From Gracilaria caudata (Eukaryota; Rhodophyta; Florideophyceae; Gracilariales; Gracilariaceae), in NCBI GenBank assembly GCA_030374735.1, contig JASCIV010000051.1, positions 1 through 59,776 on the forward strand: a DNA stretch of 59,776 nt. Direction: 5' to 3'. Every line of letters starts with the position of its first letter. Position 1 is the first letter of the stretch. A program made the position numbers and the translations under genes. Below are positions 22,938 through 35,659 of the stretch, piece by piece. Under the pieces are notes generated by a model. It made no database searches and had not been told where the DNA came from. It saw nothing but the letters and a program-made list of their open reading frames with translations.

Positions 22938-23342
22938 ATGTCAGGTCTTTCGTGCTGTGTGACTTGATATGCTTTTAGCAGGATACACGCTAACAAGGCC
23001 TCCACCTCGACAAGTGGCCTCTGTTGAACGTGCAGTTGGCGGAGACCATGCGGGCGTCAGTCAACCCACCGTGGACATATGAGTATCTGCGGTAATCAGA
23101 TACAAAAGCGATTTGAGCTTCTCGCGGTCGGACGTGTATTAATGTTGGTAGCCAGGGTTTCTCCCAAGTCGTGAACCAGAAGCATGGCAAGCCCTAGCTT
23201 ACAAAGACGAGGATACATTTTTCAAGCAAGTAAACATTGCTTCTGTGGTTCCTAAGGTACTTGGAGAACGCATCAGCCTTTCATTGCATATAAATAACGA
23301 AGTATTATACATAAAATAGACTGCATCATTCATATGCCCATA
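22938..23342. other. Intergenic, no gene seen
   Basis: About 400 bases between the ends of the convergent methyltransferase and glucan water dikinase remnants. Only short frames; presumably 3' flanks of both genes. Confidence 0.5.
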
Positions 23343-26300
23343 TCACACTTGAGGGCGAGCTTGTACAACGTAGAATTTACTGTCTTTGAAACAGCCTTCA
23401 ATGCCTTGTGGAGCCCCACCCATGATATTTCTATTTCGACACCAATCTTGGCTACTCTTCACATCAAAAATTCGAGGAACTCGTCATCCATCATGAGACG
23501 TTCGTTTACATATTCTATATGGATGAATTCATTCGCTGCGGGTGTAAGCGAGTCATGGGGCCCAGCTCCAGCAAATCCATCCAGATCTTTCGCATTACTG
23601 TCAGACCTGAATACGAAATCACAACCAAATGACGCAGTTGCTTTGCTTGGGTAGCATCGAATCACCGAAATCCTCGTGTCCAGGCCTTGGTCTTTGCGGA
23701 CAGTGAAACCAAGCGCTTGCCCAGGGGCGTTCCACCAAGAGTTTCACCCAAACCCACTACAATTTTCGCATACAACTCGTTCTCATCCATATTAACCGGA
23801 TTGGAAGTATGGATGACGAATGCAAAGTGAGCATCCAGCACCTTCGGACAAAATACCGCCATATCGACATCGTCCATATTAAGGCGAAGCTTTTGCCTAG
23901 CAAGATGTGCACGTTCCTTCCAGATGCTTACCCACACGCCTTCAACCGCGACCCAGGCCGAAAGTAGAGTACTATCTATACCCTCAGAGCCAAGATCATC
24001 ATGAATGCCCCTCAGGGCCTCCTTCAAACCCTCAGGAGAATCAAGACTCGTGATGAACTCCCGAAGTTTTGGACATAGCTTCACATCACTCACCTTGGCT
24101 GATGACATTTCCTTCTTCAGTCGATCATATTCCTTTCTGAGATCATGGTTTGTATCAAAGTTCATGTTCTTTTTCATGGCAACAAACGGATGAGCAACTG
24201 AGACTGGCGTATTGATCCAGGACGGTAGGCCAAGCGCAACTATACGTTGCAAGTTCAGAGACTTTCCTCCAACAACCTCCTCGCTAAATTCCGAAGAACG
24301 AATAGCCCACGGCGCCGCCAAACCGACTTTTCTGCAAAGCTACTTTCTTTTCTCCAAACGCTTTGAGGGCATGCTCACTGAGCTCCCTCCGGATCAGACG
24401 CCCCGAGTCCTCTCTCATCATGCTCCCCCACTGGAAGCCAGCAAACATACCCGGAGGCGTCATCATACCACTGGGTGGAGTAGTATAGCCTAACGAATTC
24501 ACACGCTTCATCACCATTTGCGCACTAGAGCTCGGGGACATTCTTGCACTCTCATGGACAATTTCGATATGGAACACTTTTCCAAGCAATTGCGCCTTGA
24601 CGGTGCGACCGTGCAGCCCTCGAAGTTCAGCCAGCTTTGCTTCGTGAAAGCCAGGAAGAGGGCCATGGCGATCGTTTCGAGCGCAAAAAAATACGTGCGA
24701 AAGGATATCCACAGTAGAGCCGATTACAACGTAGGAACCGTTCTTGTGGACATCTTTGCTCCCATCAAATTCATTGGCAATGATCACGAATTCTGCGTTT
24801 CAGGTGCTCAGGTTCAGACTCCCTAGGCTTATTGAACACAACAACTGGACCTTTAGTTTCTTTGTCCATCGGTGCAATAATAGCATAAGGACCGAGTTGT
24901 GCGATATGACGAACAGCAAGACCAGCTCTGCGAAATTGCATTGACAAAGAGAAAGCAGGACCACCTCGAACACACTCCTCAATGAATTATCTGTCAATGA
25001 TCGAAGCGAGAACGTTTCTTACGATATTCATTCCAGCTGCAGCTCTGAGTCCAACGTCATGAAATTCACCCTGGTGATCGAGCGTGTCTCTAACTGAATC
25101 GAGATCATGCATCGCTCTTGATATTTCTCTTTCAGAGGGTAGCCCGGTCTCTGAACATTTCAAAGCCTCTGCGCAAGCCCGAATCGAAACTACTCGTGAG
25201 TACAAGGTACCGCCTTGTCCAAAACCTCCAGAACACTCGAGTATTCATCGAACTTCTGACTCCAACGCCAGATCCAAGACGACCAGGTCTCGTCGTGATT
25301 CGTCATGAAGAGAATTTGAGAAGATGATTTGATCGCAAACCGTCTTTCGCGCCACTGAGACTGACCGGAGACTGTCAGTCAAGGGAGAATGTGAGCCGCG
25401 GACATGCATGAAATCGTTTACTTCAAGCCTCTCATGACCGTCCATCACGCCCTGAAATCTTTCCATCATTGAGTTCAAATCCGTGCCAAGATGCACCTGT
25501 CGAATCAGTGCGCCATACCTTCGAAGTTCCCACTACATCGTGTCTTCGATGTGCCCTCAGAATTATGGGTCATTGATGATTGGTTGTTCATAGGAACCCA
25601 TTCTTTTCCGTGTGAGTCCTTGTGAATTTATCGCGTCCCAGTATCGCCCCGGTTGTAGTTACCTTCCCAGAATGTAATCAATGCGTCACATATTGCAAGG
25701 TCGTCAGGGGTTGTGTTGTTGTGCAATTTCTGATGCCATTGTTCCATCATAGATCCGTGGCGCCAATCTCGGCAATGCCGTAGAATAACCAGAATATCGT
25801 CCTTTATGCGCTAACCCATGTTACCTGAGCCACTCCTGCCTACGCATGACATTACTAGGCGAGCCAACAATCTTACCTCATGCAAATTCTTGTACCTGTT
25901 CGCAAGAAGGGCGACTAAGGATAACTGAGCAGAGCTTGGCTCACGAGGTTTTGTGTTAAATTTTCGTTGCCAGTCTAGGACTCCAATCTGGGAGTATCAC
26001 ATCGATACGTAAATAGAGCTCCAGCATACCTCGTCAGAGCCCACAAAAGTGTTCACAAGATGTTTCGCATAGTTATACCTGTGCATGAGAGTCCATGATC
26101 CGTACTCCCTCTCTCTGCCAATTACTCCTTCGACTTTCCTCAACGCATGTATGAGAAACGTTGTCTTCTCGACTCAGCTCTGGAAGCGTCGGTTTCCGAG
26201 CAGCAGGCATGTAGATAGCTGCGCACTTCGTACCCTGCATCCATTTCAGATCGTCTGGAGCGTTTGGAGCGTGAATGACAGCGTAAAGACCTACAATATC

Positions 26301-26928
26301 TTCGTCGGATTCCTAACTGTTGACGAACGAGACTATCAACCCGGAATCTTCGTGAGCCTGCAAAACTGTCTGTGCGGCCTTTGCGTATGGCATGACGTTC
26401 GTGTGATCTGCTATAGAACCAGACGGTGGTGCACACCAACCATTCTGCGACCGCGTTTCACTCCCCAATGCAAAACGATATCGGACCATTCTATGGACAT
26501 CGTGGAGACAACATGCACTTGAACGCGTCTCTGCTCTGAATCCGCCTCATCAGACTGGTTCTCTGCTGAGACAGATTCGAGCACAAGGAAGAAGAGTTGT
26601 CCAAACTCGTAAGCTTCTTCATGAGTTTTGAAGAGCTTCGATGTAGAAGCGGAGAAAAGCTCTTCTCTGTACTCCAAAGCTTCTTCAGGTTTCACAGCTC
26701 TGAAGAACTCCTCTTTTTTCCTCCTTTGTTCTGCTCGCGAAGTTTGCGGGCTTTTCTTTCATCTTCTTGTTTCAGTCTTTTCTCATCGGCTCTCTTCTCT
26801 TGTTCTATAACTCTCGCTCTCCTTTTCACATCATCCTTGCTGGTAGCGCCTGTGAGGTCGACATAAACACTGTTGCCATCGGGCCTCCTCAACCACTGTT
26901 CTTGAGTGCTATGTATGCCGCAAACCAT
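23343..26928 (-). pseudogene. GWD: Alpha-glucan water dikinase (starch phosphorylating)
   Basis: Broken starch-phosphorylating dikinase, which transfers the beta-phosphate of ATP to glucan and starts starch breakdown. From an ATG at 26928: RRPDGNSVYVDLTG, a coiled basic-acidic stretch (26750-26860), then IEWSDIVLHWGVKRG near 26460, the core of a CBM45 starch-binding module. Further along come RDLVVLDLALESEVR (25260), the phosphohistidine region DILSHVFFCARNDRHG (24690), where His is the catalytic residue, and the C-terminal ATP-binding domain: EEVVGGKSLNLQ, VWVSIWKERAHLARQKL, AHFAFVIHTSNP, VVGLGETLGGTPLG, FRSDSNAKDLDGFAGAG and finally QGIEGCFKDSKFYVVQARPQV with TGA at 23343. The order and 3.6-kb size fit a complete gene, but many frames and stops interrupt it, most heavily at 25500-26080. 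Only one CBM45 is visible. Confidence 0.9.
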
Positions 26929-28332
26929 GAATAGAAAGACAGAACCAACCGGCGAGAACTTCTCTTCAAAAATAAAAGGAAAAATCCCACTGCCATTAAA
27001 TGGAGACTGCAGACCACATGATGATGAGCTCCGGGCGTAGCATCATGGAAACGACGCGCAAAAACTCAAATGGGCCACTATTGAAGCGTTCTTCGTGGTG
27101 TTGCAGGGTACTAACGGCAAAATGCACAGCTGGCTCGAAGTATGCGTCGCGGTGAAAATGATGTCAAACATCCTCTCCATCGGCAGCTGGGCAGGCAACC
27201 ACCGCAGCTCCACTGCATCCGACCAAGCGCACCATCGAGGACGCTCCTTCCGGTGCGGCTCTGTGCAGAAAACCAGAATGACGTTGGTTCATTCGGACTT
27301 CAACTTGTCATTGGCAATTCTCACCCGCTGATTCTTCTCAACTCAAACGCGCGCTTCATTTGCTGGCTAAGCAGTGAGCGGCATCTCTGTGCAATGCCTT
27401 AATGTCAACGTTTGAAAGAGTTGTACTTCAGCTTACAGCCGCGGCGGTCAACCGGCGCCGATTTGCCCCGCCCTCCCCACTGGAGTTTAACGTCAGAGCT
27501 GAGACCCCCAGAGCAGTACGCAGTTGGTTCCCGTGAACTCCACAGCTGCCTCGATGGGGGTTATGAGATCTATGGATACGGCTTAGGACCAAAGAGGGAG
27601 CGGAGCTGGCCATGGCAGCCTGAGGCGGAAGTCAGCTGTCGTCGGCGTGGAAGCTCCCGCTTTTTAAGGGAAACTTCAGCTTTTGCACTGTTTTGTGATT
27701 CATTTCATATGCGCTGTACGACAAAAGTGTTCTGCAGTTCCTTGGAACTCTATCATTCATTCAAGGCACCTTCCTACATTGCCGTGTGCGACCCATCAGC
27801 AATGTTGCCACGTCGTCTTCTCGCACTGACGCGCCACGTCGACGAGCAACACAAGCATTGTGCATCGCCCGAGTCTCATGCAAATCTCGGGATCCCCACC
27901 TCCGTTGCCTAATGGTGTGTGCCACATCCGGTCCACACTGTTTTTGGGGGTGAAAGTTCATTCGATTGTGAAACGAGTGCGTCGGAAGACATTCGCCCGG
28001 CTGCAAAACGGCGTTTCGCTTCCTGCGCCATTATCTACCCAGGCGCAAGTATTTTCCAGATCAGCGTTCATGTCACTCGCGTACCTCCCGTCGTCACTCT
28101 TTCGCCAGTTGAGCGAAACGACACCATCACGACAGAAAGCCAGTACCATTGATGCGCGTGCACGCCACATTAAGTACCACCGAAGCGATACCGCTTTCAC
28201 ACGACGTGTTTTACGCCATTGAGCACACGCGACCGCCATTGAAGCGATAAAAAACATGAGTGCGATGTGGCGTATGCGATCTGGTCGATAATGGAAGGCG
28301 TGTGATACGAGTGTGGCACCGGCGTTTTTCAA
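26929..28332. other. Unassigned, GC-richer stretch with open frames
   Basis: A plus-strand frame of 166 codons (27412-27912) and a - strand frame of 124 codons (27958-28332) are open but unrecognised. The latter has a hydrophobic stretch (ALMFFIASMAVACAQW) and ends RRTRFTIE. It overlaps another - strand frame (27761-28006), so they could be one shifted gene. The region resembles 45.3-47.6 kb in composition, with CG-rich codons, but I found no shared sequence. Confidence 0.3.
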
Positions 28333-30786
28333 GAGCTACAATCGCACTGTTACAAGATCAGCTGCAAAGGGAGTTAGATTACATTCGCGTTGATAGACAT
28401 AAATGAGGGAGGTCACTATGGGCTTCCCTTTGCGTACAGACTTCTGCTCCGTAGCGTCCTGAATATTTCAAGACGAATCTCTTCTGCCTCAGCTCTGGCA
28501 CTGCTATGAGGCTTTCTCTGTGGCAGAGACTCGTACTGAACAACTTTTACTCGTCTAATTCTTGGCATAAACCCACTTTGTCCCTAAGCATGCAGGGCAC
28601 ACACTGAAACAACATATTGTCAGACCTCCACTCATGCGTCAACGTTCGCATCATGCTTTTCTATATCGGACGATTTAGATGAACGCTGATGCACAGAAGC
28701 ACCGGGCTATCTTTTGCAAAACTTAGGCGAACAGACCTTCGGTCAACGTCGACGAAAACAGCGCCTCCGTTCTGCCGGACAGTATCACCTGCGAAGAGAG
28801 GTGACTGTATATATTGAAAACCTTTGTTTTAACGTGTAATTCGTAGAGATACTTCTCTTGCACCGTCTTTGATGCGCATTCTTTAGAGTTTTATGGCGAG
28901 CTTCATTCAGAGCTTTGCAAATCGTTGCAAAGAGTGTTGCTTAACTGCTCCGAAGGTGTCTTCGATCCTTTAGAAATTTTGTGAGCACTCTGTATATCAG
29001 AAGCACTGCATAAAACTGAAGATTCTAAAGATGACGTTGACGGCCCCAACGGTAACGATGAAGATGACTTGGACGGAGATTACGATTACTCTGATGTAGA
29101 GGAAGACGTAGAACTCGAAGAAATGTCTTTAGAGAACTCCTTATTCTTTTTCTGATTTCTTCTTTTGCGTGCGGCATAATTTGACCTCCTTTTGGACTAA
29201 CGAGCTTTTCTCTCTGTGGGGCTGAGGGGGTCTCTGTGCTACGAGATATCCATCTCGTTTTCTTTTGCCGGCGTTTTCTTTGCGTCTGTTGGCTTCCAGG
29301 CACCTCCACATCTTCTTCCGAAACGAATCATTCAAGTCTTGATTGGGAATTTCTGCCCAATTCTGAGTCTCATCAGAAAGTACGTGAATATGCTCGGGAT
29401 TTTCGACCTGTCTTGTCTGGTCTCCAGTAGGGAAAGAATTTTTCATTATGACAACGTTTGCATTGACTGGAATCATTAATTTCCGAACAAGAAAGCTTAG
29501 TTATTCGTGAACGTCAACTTCATGATATGTTAACCGCATTCATTGGAGTTACCGGGAAAATGAAGACTTCCTTCTTGAAAACGTTTTGTGAATGGTCTCC
29601 CGTTCGCGAGGAATTTTTCGGATTGAAGCGCTGGCAGACACGACTAGAACGATCTCGCAGCCGAGTCCCAACTTTGAGGTGCAAAATGGGTTTGGATGGT
29701 GCCGCGAATTACAGCGCGGCACGATTTAACCCAGAACCTAGGCCTGTAATGGATGGCGCATGGGGCTAGCGCTACACGTACGGTACCAAGGTTGGAAGCA
29801 ATGAAATTTTTTTCATTTGAAAGTCCACACATATTTGCTCTCCAAGCTGGCCGAATCGAGAAGACCTCGGCAAACAGTAGACATGCCGCTCTTCTCGTGT
29901 AAACGTTCGAAGATTTGGGGAGTCGTGACAGCAGATCCTGGGAAACGAAGATATATACAACGCCTCTATTAAGGAGGGCATTTGATTTTCAGGTTTTGGT
30001 CTATTCTGTTGTCATGATTTGTTTCGCAAAGTCTTTCGACGGCATCGTAACGTCTTTCAATCTCCAAGCGAACCATCTCGCTCAAGTCCTCCAGCCGTCA
30101 ATCTTTTCGCTTGTCAAGTAATTGCCATCATACTTTCGATTTCTTTCACCCCCGCGGGCTTACCCAGGTGACTTCTCTTCTACATCTCAGACTAGCGTGG
30201 TCGAGGATTCTGAACTGTAGGAGAGTGCATTTCTTATTGCATGCTATGGTGGTTTTGCTTTTTCTCTTTGGGTCTTTTCCCGTTTCTCACGTCAAATGCA
30301 AACATACCGTTGCACTAACGAAAGTTGAGCATTTCATCAACTCATCGACAAACAAAATCTTCAAACTTTGGTAATTGGGCCAACCGCCTTCCTGTCTACA
30401 TGCAGTTTCCCACCTCGTGTGAAGGGTAAGGAACCGTCCTTGGAATTATGATGTAAATCTCGGGAATACGAATGTGAACTTTATTACTTTCTTGCGGTTT
30501 GGTAACAATAGAATTTGCTTGGGTAGGAATGGATTTTTTGCCGACTAATGCAGCACACATTTGCAGAAGCTGTTTATTACTTCAAAACCACAGTTCCTTG
30601 TCTCTTTCTCCACTTCTCGGTACTGCTGAGTTCAATAGGCAGTGCAACTCGGAAAAAGGTTTGAGTTTGATATGCCTCACTGCTGATATATCTATGTTGT
30701 GAACATGAAGGAAATGATGCCATACTAAGCTTGAAGTAAGACTAGTTTAAGCTCTAGGGATACTTCGTTGAAGATCTCTATGTTTT
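28333..30786. other. 2.4 kb without a firmly recognised gene
   Basis: On the - strand at 29141-29476 a 111-codon frame, highly charged (FRKKMWRCLEANRRKEN, then KRKRDG) and followed by a Ser-rich stretch in another frame to about 29000, could be a DNA-binding accessory protein of the nearby transposon; this is a guess. Other frames, including 29527-29769 and 30111-30374 (plus), show nothing. The 3' end of the transposon carrying the second transposase probably lies in this interval. Confidence 0.3.
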
Positions 30787-33430
30787 TCAACGAACTCTCT
30801 TCACGCCTCTCAGATTCTCCTGAACGCTCTCGTTTCTCTCCCCACGAGGGTGACATTTTCTATCAAGATAATATCTTCCATCAGGGAGGTCAATAATTCT
30901 GACATTTCGCTGGATAACTTGAGCAATATCTGTTGAAGTACTCGAAACCTGCCTTCCGTCCGAGTAGTGGAGAGCGTAATATGGATCTTCGAGTATATTG
31001 TACTGCCAAAGAAAGTTAGCAATAACGATCGTTACGGTTTTCTTACTACCGTTTGTGTCAGTACTTTGCAAAACCTGGAAAGTCCTTCTCACGCTCCCGT
31101 AATACAAGTCTCTCTGCGTCCTAGGATCGGCACCTCTGTGAGAATGGAGCTCGGATGGATACCAACCGTTCGTGTTTTTTTCTCCGATGAAATGAGCCGC
31201 CATCAAGTGCTCCTGACGACAGTTTTCTTGCTTAGACGCTCGCTTCCTGTATGTTTCGAAAGTTTCTATCGATATCGCTCCATATTGTTTTAGCACTGTT
31301 CCATTCTCGTACTCCCGGACTCGATCAATGCCGAAACGTGTTTGAGAAGGGGCATCTTTCACAAGCATGTAAAGGGCAGTTTGAAGAAGGAGTACGACCT
31401 GCCCCCTTGCAATGGACATTAGTTCCTAATTCAGAATGTGTACTTTCATCTGTTTCTGTATTCGAGCTATGTGGTTGTGGTTTTGGCATGTCTGAGAAGT
31501 GCCTTGGAATCTACCGTTGTTGGCAGGACGTAATGCGAACAGTCGAAAGTTCTTGTGGAAGATGTGGGCGGAAAGATGTGGTCTGTTCCGAGCACGTTTT
31601 CCGATCTCGCCAAGGAGGCGTTCCACTACTAATTGTGAACACGATGACAATGGTCCACACTCCCGAAGTACTTCTGGAATGTGAAGAACCGCATGAGTAC
31701 TCGGAGTGAAACAAAATGCTTGGGATTTCGACTCGTTAACCAATTCAACAAACCTGGCGTACAACTCGTCAACCGTATCATGCAGAGATGACACCCGCTC
31801 CTTTGAGCAATCATACCCAAAGCTTAGCCTGACGAGTCGTGAAGTGAGTATCCAAACACCCATGATTTTCTTGTGTACTTTGTAACAGTGCAAAAATGGA
31901 ATCAAATACACCTCGGCATGTCGTTCGAGATTCTCAGCTTTTTACTTTGCGAGATGATCCAGCGAAAGTGGGGGCCGGCCCCAACAGCTTGGTATTCCTT
32001 TCGACGAATATGACATTGCTCCATTTTTCTTACTCATTGCATCAAATGGAATGCAGTAATCTAAGGAAACTCCTTCTTGTTGCCTTGCTTGTGATCCAGT
32101 TATCAGCTTAAGAATCGCTTTATCCACCCCAGCAGAACCAGAGGCATAACGTCGTACGGAAGAGACGAGATATAGTCTACTTACAATTTGGACAATGATT
32201 GTCTTTTCTCGATGCTGGTCTCCTTGGCGATCTGCTTCTTTGATGAAGTACTCAAGCCCTTCTGGCTCAGCTCTTGCCACAAACTTTGAACATTTTGATG
32301 GCTTCTTCGTTGTGGACATTCTTGTTCTATCAAGCGTTTGACTTCCTTTCTTTTCTTCAAATCTCTCAGCTGCGATTCTAAAAATATCTCGAAATGATTC
32401 GTCTCGTGAGTACCCGGAATGATAGCATGAACGATCATGCTCGAAGCTTTGCTCCCCTTCGACACCGGAAATTTCAAACTGATGACACGAGCGGCCATGT
32501 AGAGACTTTCTTACCAACATGATCTCTGCCGCACTCAAAACTGTCAGTCGAGAAAGATAGAAAGACTAGAACTTCTTCGGACTCCCTCCAGTTCAAAAAT
32601 TTCTCAGCATGTTGTCGGAAGAACAGCTCTCCGTGGTGGTAGTCATGCGGAGGGAGCTCGGCCTTCTGTTTCAGCAAGAAATCTCTTGCTTTTCGACATC
32701 CGTTCATGATGTTCGTGAATGAGGCACATGAGTTACAGAACCCTCTCAGCGCTGAAGATGCTGTCAAGTACCAAAAATTTTTCTCACATCTTTCTAGAGA
32801 GACATCACAAGTTGGGCAGCTTTGAGAGTCCCGAAGATTCCCAGCCTTAGCAATATGTCTATTTGGACACATCTGGACGGCGGACTTCTCCAGAAAAGAG
32901 GATTTAATCGCGTACGCAGTCAAGGATCTGTACGACACATATGATGATATTGGTCTGGTTTGCAGCAAACGTTGTACTGCTCTTTGCGAGATATAGGATA
33001 TTTCAGCATTGAAAATGAAGTCGTAAAGATGGTCGAACTCGAACTGTATTCGAATCTTCTCGCCATTGAAGGTTTCTTCAGGTGACGAGTACGAAGAGCC
33101 ACATTCAATAGAATTTATGTCCGACGATGACGAAGAAGGTTGAAGACTAGAATGTTCCTCCGCAACGACCTTGGATGTACCGTATTCCGTATCATTATCA
33201 ATTTCTATGCCCCCGTGCTCACATGACTCTGGAATTGAACTGGAGACGGAATATTAAGAACGCCACTTTGAGTCACAACATGTATACAATCCAGAGGCTG
33301 CGATTGTTCAAAGGCTGGAAAATCATTGGCAGCCTCGTTAGGGTTTTGAGAACACGCAACACCAAAATCTGATTCTGTTATTGCGGGAGGGTACCTCTCG
33401 TTGGACTGCTGCCATCACTAGCGTCTGTTG
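30787..33430 (-). pseudogene. Tnp2-type DNA transposase (CACTA-like), copy 2
   Basis: Second, inverted and more complete at the N-terminus. The first part is acidic and Ser-rich (33085-33430, several frames), then KIRIQFEFDHLYDFIF and a Cys-rich stretch, MCPNRH......SCPTC and FCNSC (32680-32870), that may bind zinc. LVFLSFSTDSFECG and STWPLVSSV lead into IIPGTHETNHFEIFL. Compared with copy 1 the segment corresponding to its base 290-420, containing the second Cys cluster, is missing. Then come SLWQELSQKGLST, WGRPPLSLDHLAK, a TAA, VYLIPFLHCY, and a C-terminal domain ending at 30787 (YYGSVRRTFQVLQS). Different lesions from copy 1, so the two decayed separately. No terminal inverted repeats or target duplications were identified. 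Confidence 0.75.
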
Positions 33431-34026
33431 TACTGCTGTGTTGAGAGAAAGGTGTCCTCCGCAATGCTTTCTACTTCATTCTATTGCGCAGAGTCATCGT
33501 GGAACTCATTCTCCTCACGAAATTGAATCTGGAGCAGTTTCCCACCCGTATCTTTTCCGCAGATTGTAGTGGACCATCAGGATTGAATACGACGACCGCG
33601 ACGATTGTTTTCTGTGAACATGGCATAGGAAGATACGAAAATCAAGGCGGCATCCACTGGCTCTCATTGCAGACAATAGAACCTTTTGATCCAATATTCA
33701 TTTTCTCACATCGGTTCCGAAATTCACAGGCGCTCGAAAACTTTGAAAATATTTTCACTACCTTGTATGCTCTGCTCAAAATGGTTATCGAGATGTCTCC
33801 GTGACGATTGGAGACGTGAACCGTTGTGGTTCTTTTTCATTTGGTGAACATTTAGTTTTAAAGAACGGCTTTGTGTCAGGTTTCCGGAGACCGTAGACCC
33901 ACCACAGCTCTATCACGCAGCGTTGCATTGGCCCGGGGCATCTCATCTCCCTTGCAAGCCCCTCTCTCACGCGACTTTCACCACTTGCCGACTTCAATAG
34001 CTAGCTTCTCGGCACACGTCTGATAC
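33431..34026. other. No recognised gene; possible upstream exon of the next gene
   Basis: A plus-strand frame of 106 codons (33484-33804) has no known motif. The last bases before 34027 should be the exon preceding a good intron, but I could not follow an open frame upstream of it for more than about 20 codons. Confidence 0.35.
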
Positions 34027-34089
34027 GTAAGTCGGTACCATGACATGCATTAGTCTTGGCCGAAAACTAACCCCGTTTCCTTTTCACAG
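34027..34089 (+). other. Candidate spliceosomal intron (63 nt)
   Basis: Consensus GTAAGT at the start, CTAAC at 34067-34071, a pyrimidine tract (CCCCGTTTCCTTTTCACAG) and CAG at the end. The size and branch position copy those of the aroDE and thiolase introns, which supports it although the protein is unknown. Confidence 0.65.
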
Positions 34090-35659
34090 ATAGGTTCTCG
34101 AGTTATGCAGAGCGTGTCCCGTGCGCGTGTCACTGTTGATAGCGCTATCCACGGCGACTCGGTTTCCCACCAATGCTCGACGCAAATGGGCTCTCATCGA
34201 CACAATGCCGTAGTGAGCGGCGCACACGGGTTGCAAGATTCTGCTGGTGGCGCACCGTTGGGTCCCGCATCTTGTTCGGACGCCAATAGTCTGATTGCTA
34301 TCTCTGGCTCAGCGACTAAAGATAAATTGAGCGGTGTCCTTCCTCGGAACTCTGTCCGAATTCCAAACGCGTCCTTCAAATGAAAGATGAAGCCCCCGGA
34401 TCGCCCAGGTTTTTTAACTGAGACTTGCTCTCTGCCTGACTAGTTCTCAACCGCCTCTATCAGGAGCAGGAGGGAAAGGGTGAACCGCTCGATGACAACT
34501 ACCCAAAATAGATGGCGCCCTCGAACTCCATCAAGGACGAGATCCGTCGCTTTTTGTATCACAGGCTTGACTTGGAAAGCTGACATTTCGAGCGATACGC
34601 TCCCAGTTTTCATATCAGTTATTGCAACTGCAGGGAAGATTGTTACGGTCCTCGGAGGGGCGCAGACAACTGGATTATCATGGAGCTGGTCAAAGAATGT
34701 GCAACGAGACAAAAAGGCTATGGCAGAGGCAGCAAAGGAGATAACATCAAACGAGAATGCAACGAACCGAAGCTCTGGCCGTCGCAGCTCTTGCTTATCC
34801 CAGAGAAACCATGCTCAGGCGGGACTTGAGAGGGGTACATCAAGTCGGCATGGCGACGACGGAGAGCAGCTTCCAAACAGCGCCGCTCACGAGTCTCATG
34901 CTCAGCGTGCTTCTCAGCTGGTTTCAATTGATCGCGAAATAAAAGCAGACGAGCTCCACAATAATTCATGTCCCGATCATTGTACTCGAGACCGCTCTGT
35001 GACTCAGCCGGGTTTCAGATATCATGTGCATGAAGACCGTAAGAATGGCGCACGTGAGGGTAGGTATCTCTCTAAGAATGGAGATGAAGAGGAAGGGAAC
35101 TTGGATGATTTTGAAGCTCTTCCACCCGATCATATCATTGAAGACTTTGTAGCTAGATACCTGAGCAAGGAATTCTTGCAATCACTCGGTACGAATTGTA
35201 GACGTGGGGGAATGAACCTTTCCTTGATCCAGCACTGCAACGAGGATGGCGATGTAGATGTCGACAGGGATGGGAACGAGGATGTCGAGGAGGATGAGGA
35301 CGGCGTATGGCGTTTCAGATGAGAGTGACACTAAGCGTATTGCGAGGGACGAAGAGATCCGCACTTTAGTTGCCGTGAAGAAGAAGAAACTCGCGAACAA
35401 GCAACCAAGAGGTGTGTGGAAGCGGCAGCTCACGAAAGGAGGAGCAAAAGCTTGGAAACTCGTAGCTAAGAAGTCGTTGTTGACGAAAGACATGGAAAAC
35501 GCCCGTGTGGGGTTAAGCGAGGATATGGTACATCGCTTCCAGCAGGGGGGAGGTAGCAAAGCTCGATCGTCAAGGGAACCAAGAGCAAGAGCAGGAGCGG
35601 TTCGTATCACGAGTCATTCTATAGCTCAGCCGAAAGATATCGATCCTGCCGTGGGATGA
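34090..35659 (+). pseudogene. Unidentified gene, acidic C-terminal region, nearly open
   Basis: Following the intron at 34027 a frame runs open to 34383 (about 97 codons, rich in Ser, Gly and Ala). A second long frame opens at 34480 and continues to 35322. In another frame between 34460 and 34600, DDNYPK, a stop and SIKDEIRRFLYHRLDLES look protein-like, so the true path may switch frames. From about 34930 the protein has HEDRKNGAREG, then LPPDHIIEDFVARYL, an acidic stretch of Asp, Glu and Gly (35240-35310), and after one shift a basic helical region (EIRTLVAVKKKKLANKQ, LTKGGAKAWKLVAKKSLL) ending at TGA 35659. Function unknown. It lies head to head with the second transposase and might belong to the same element. 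Confidence 0.45.
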
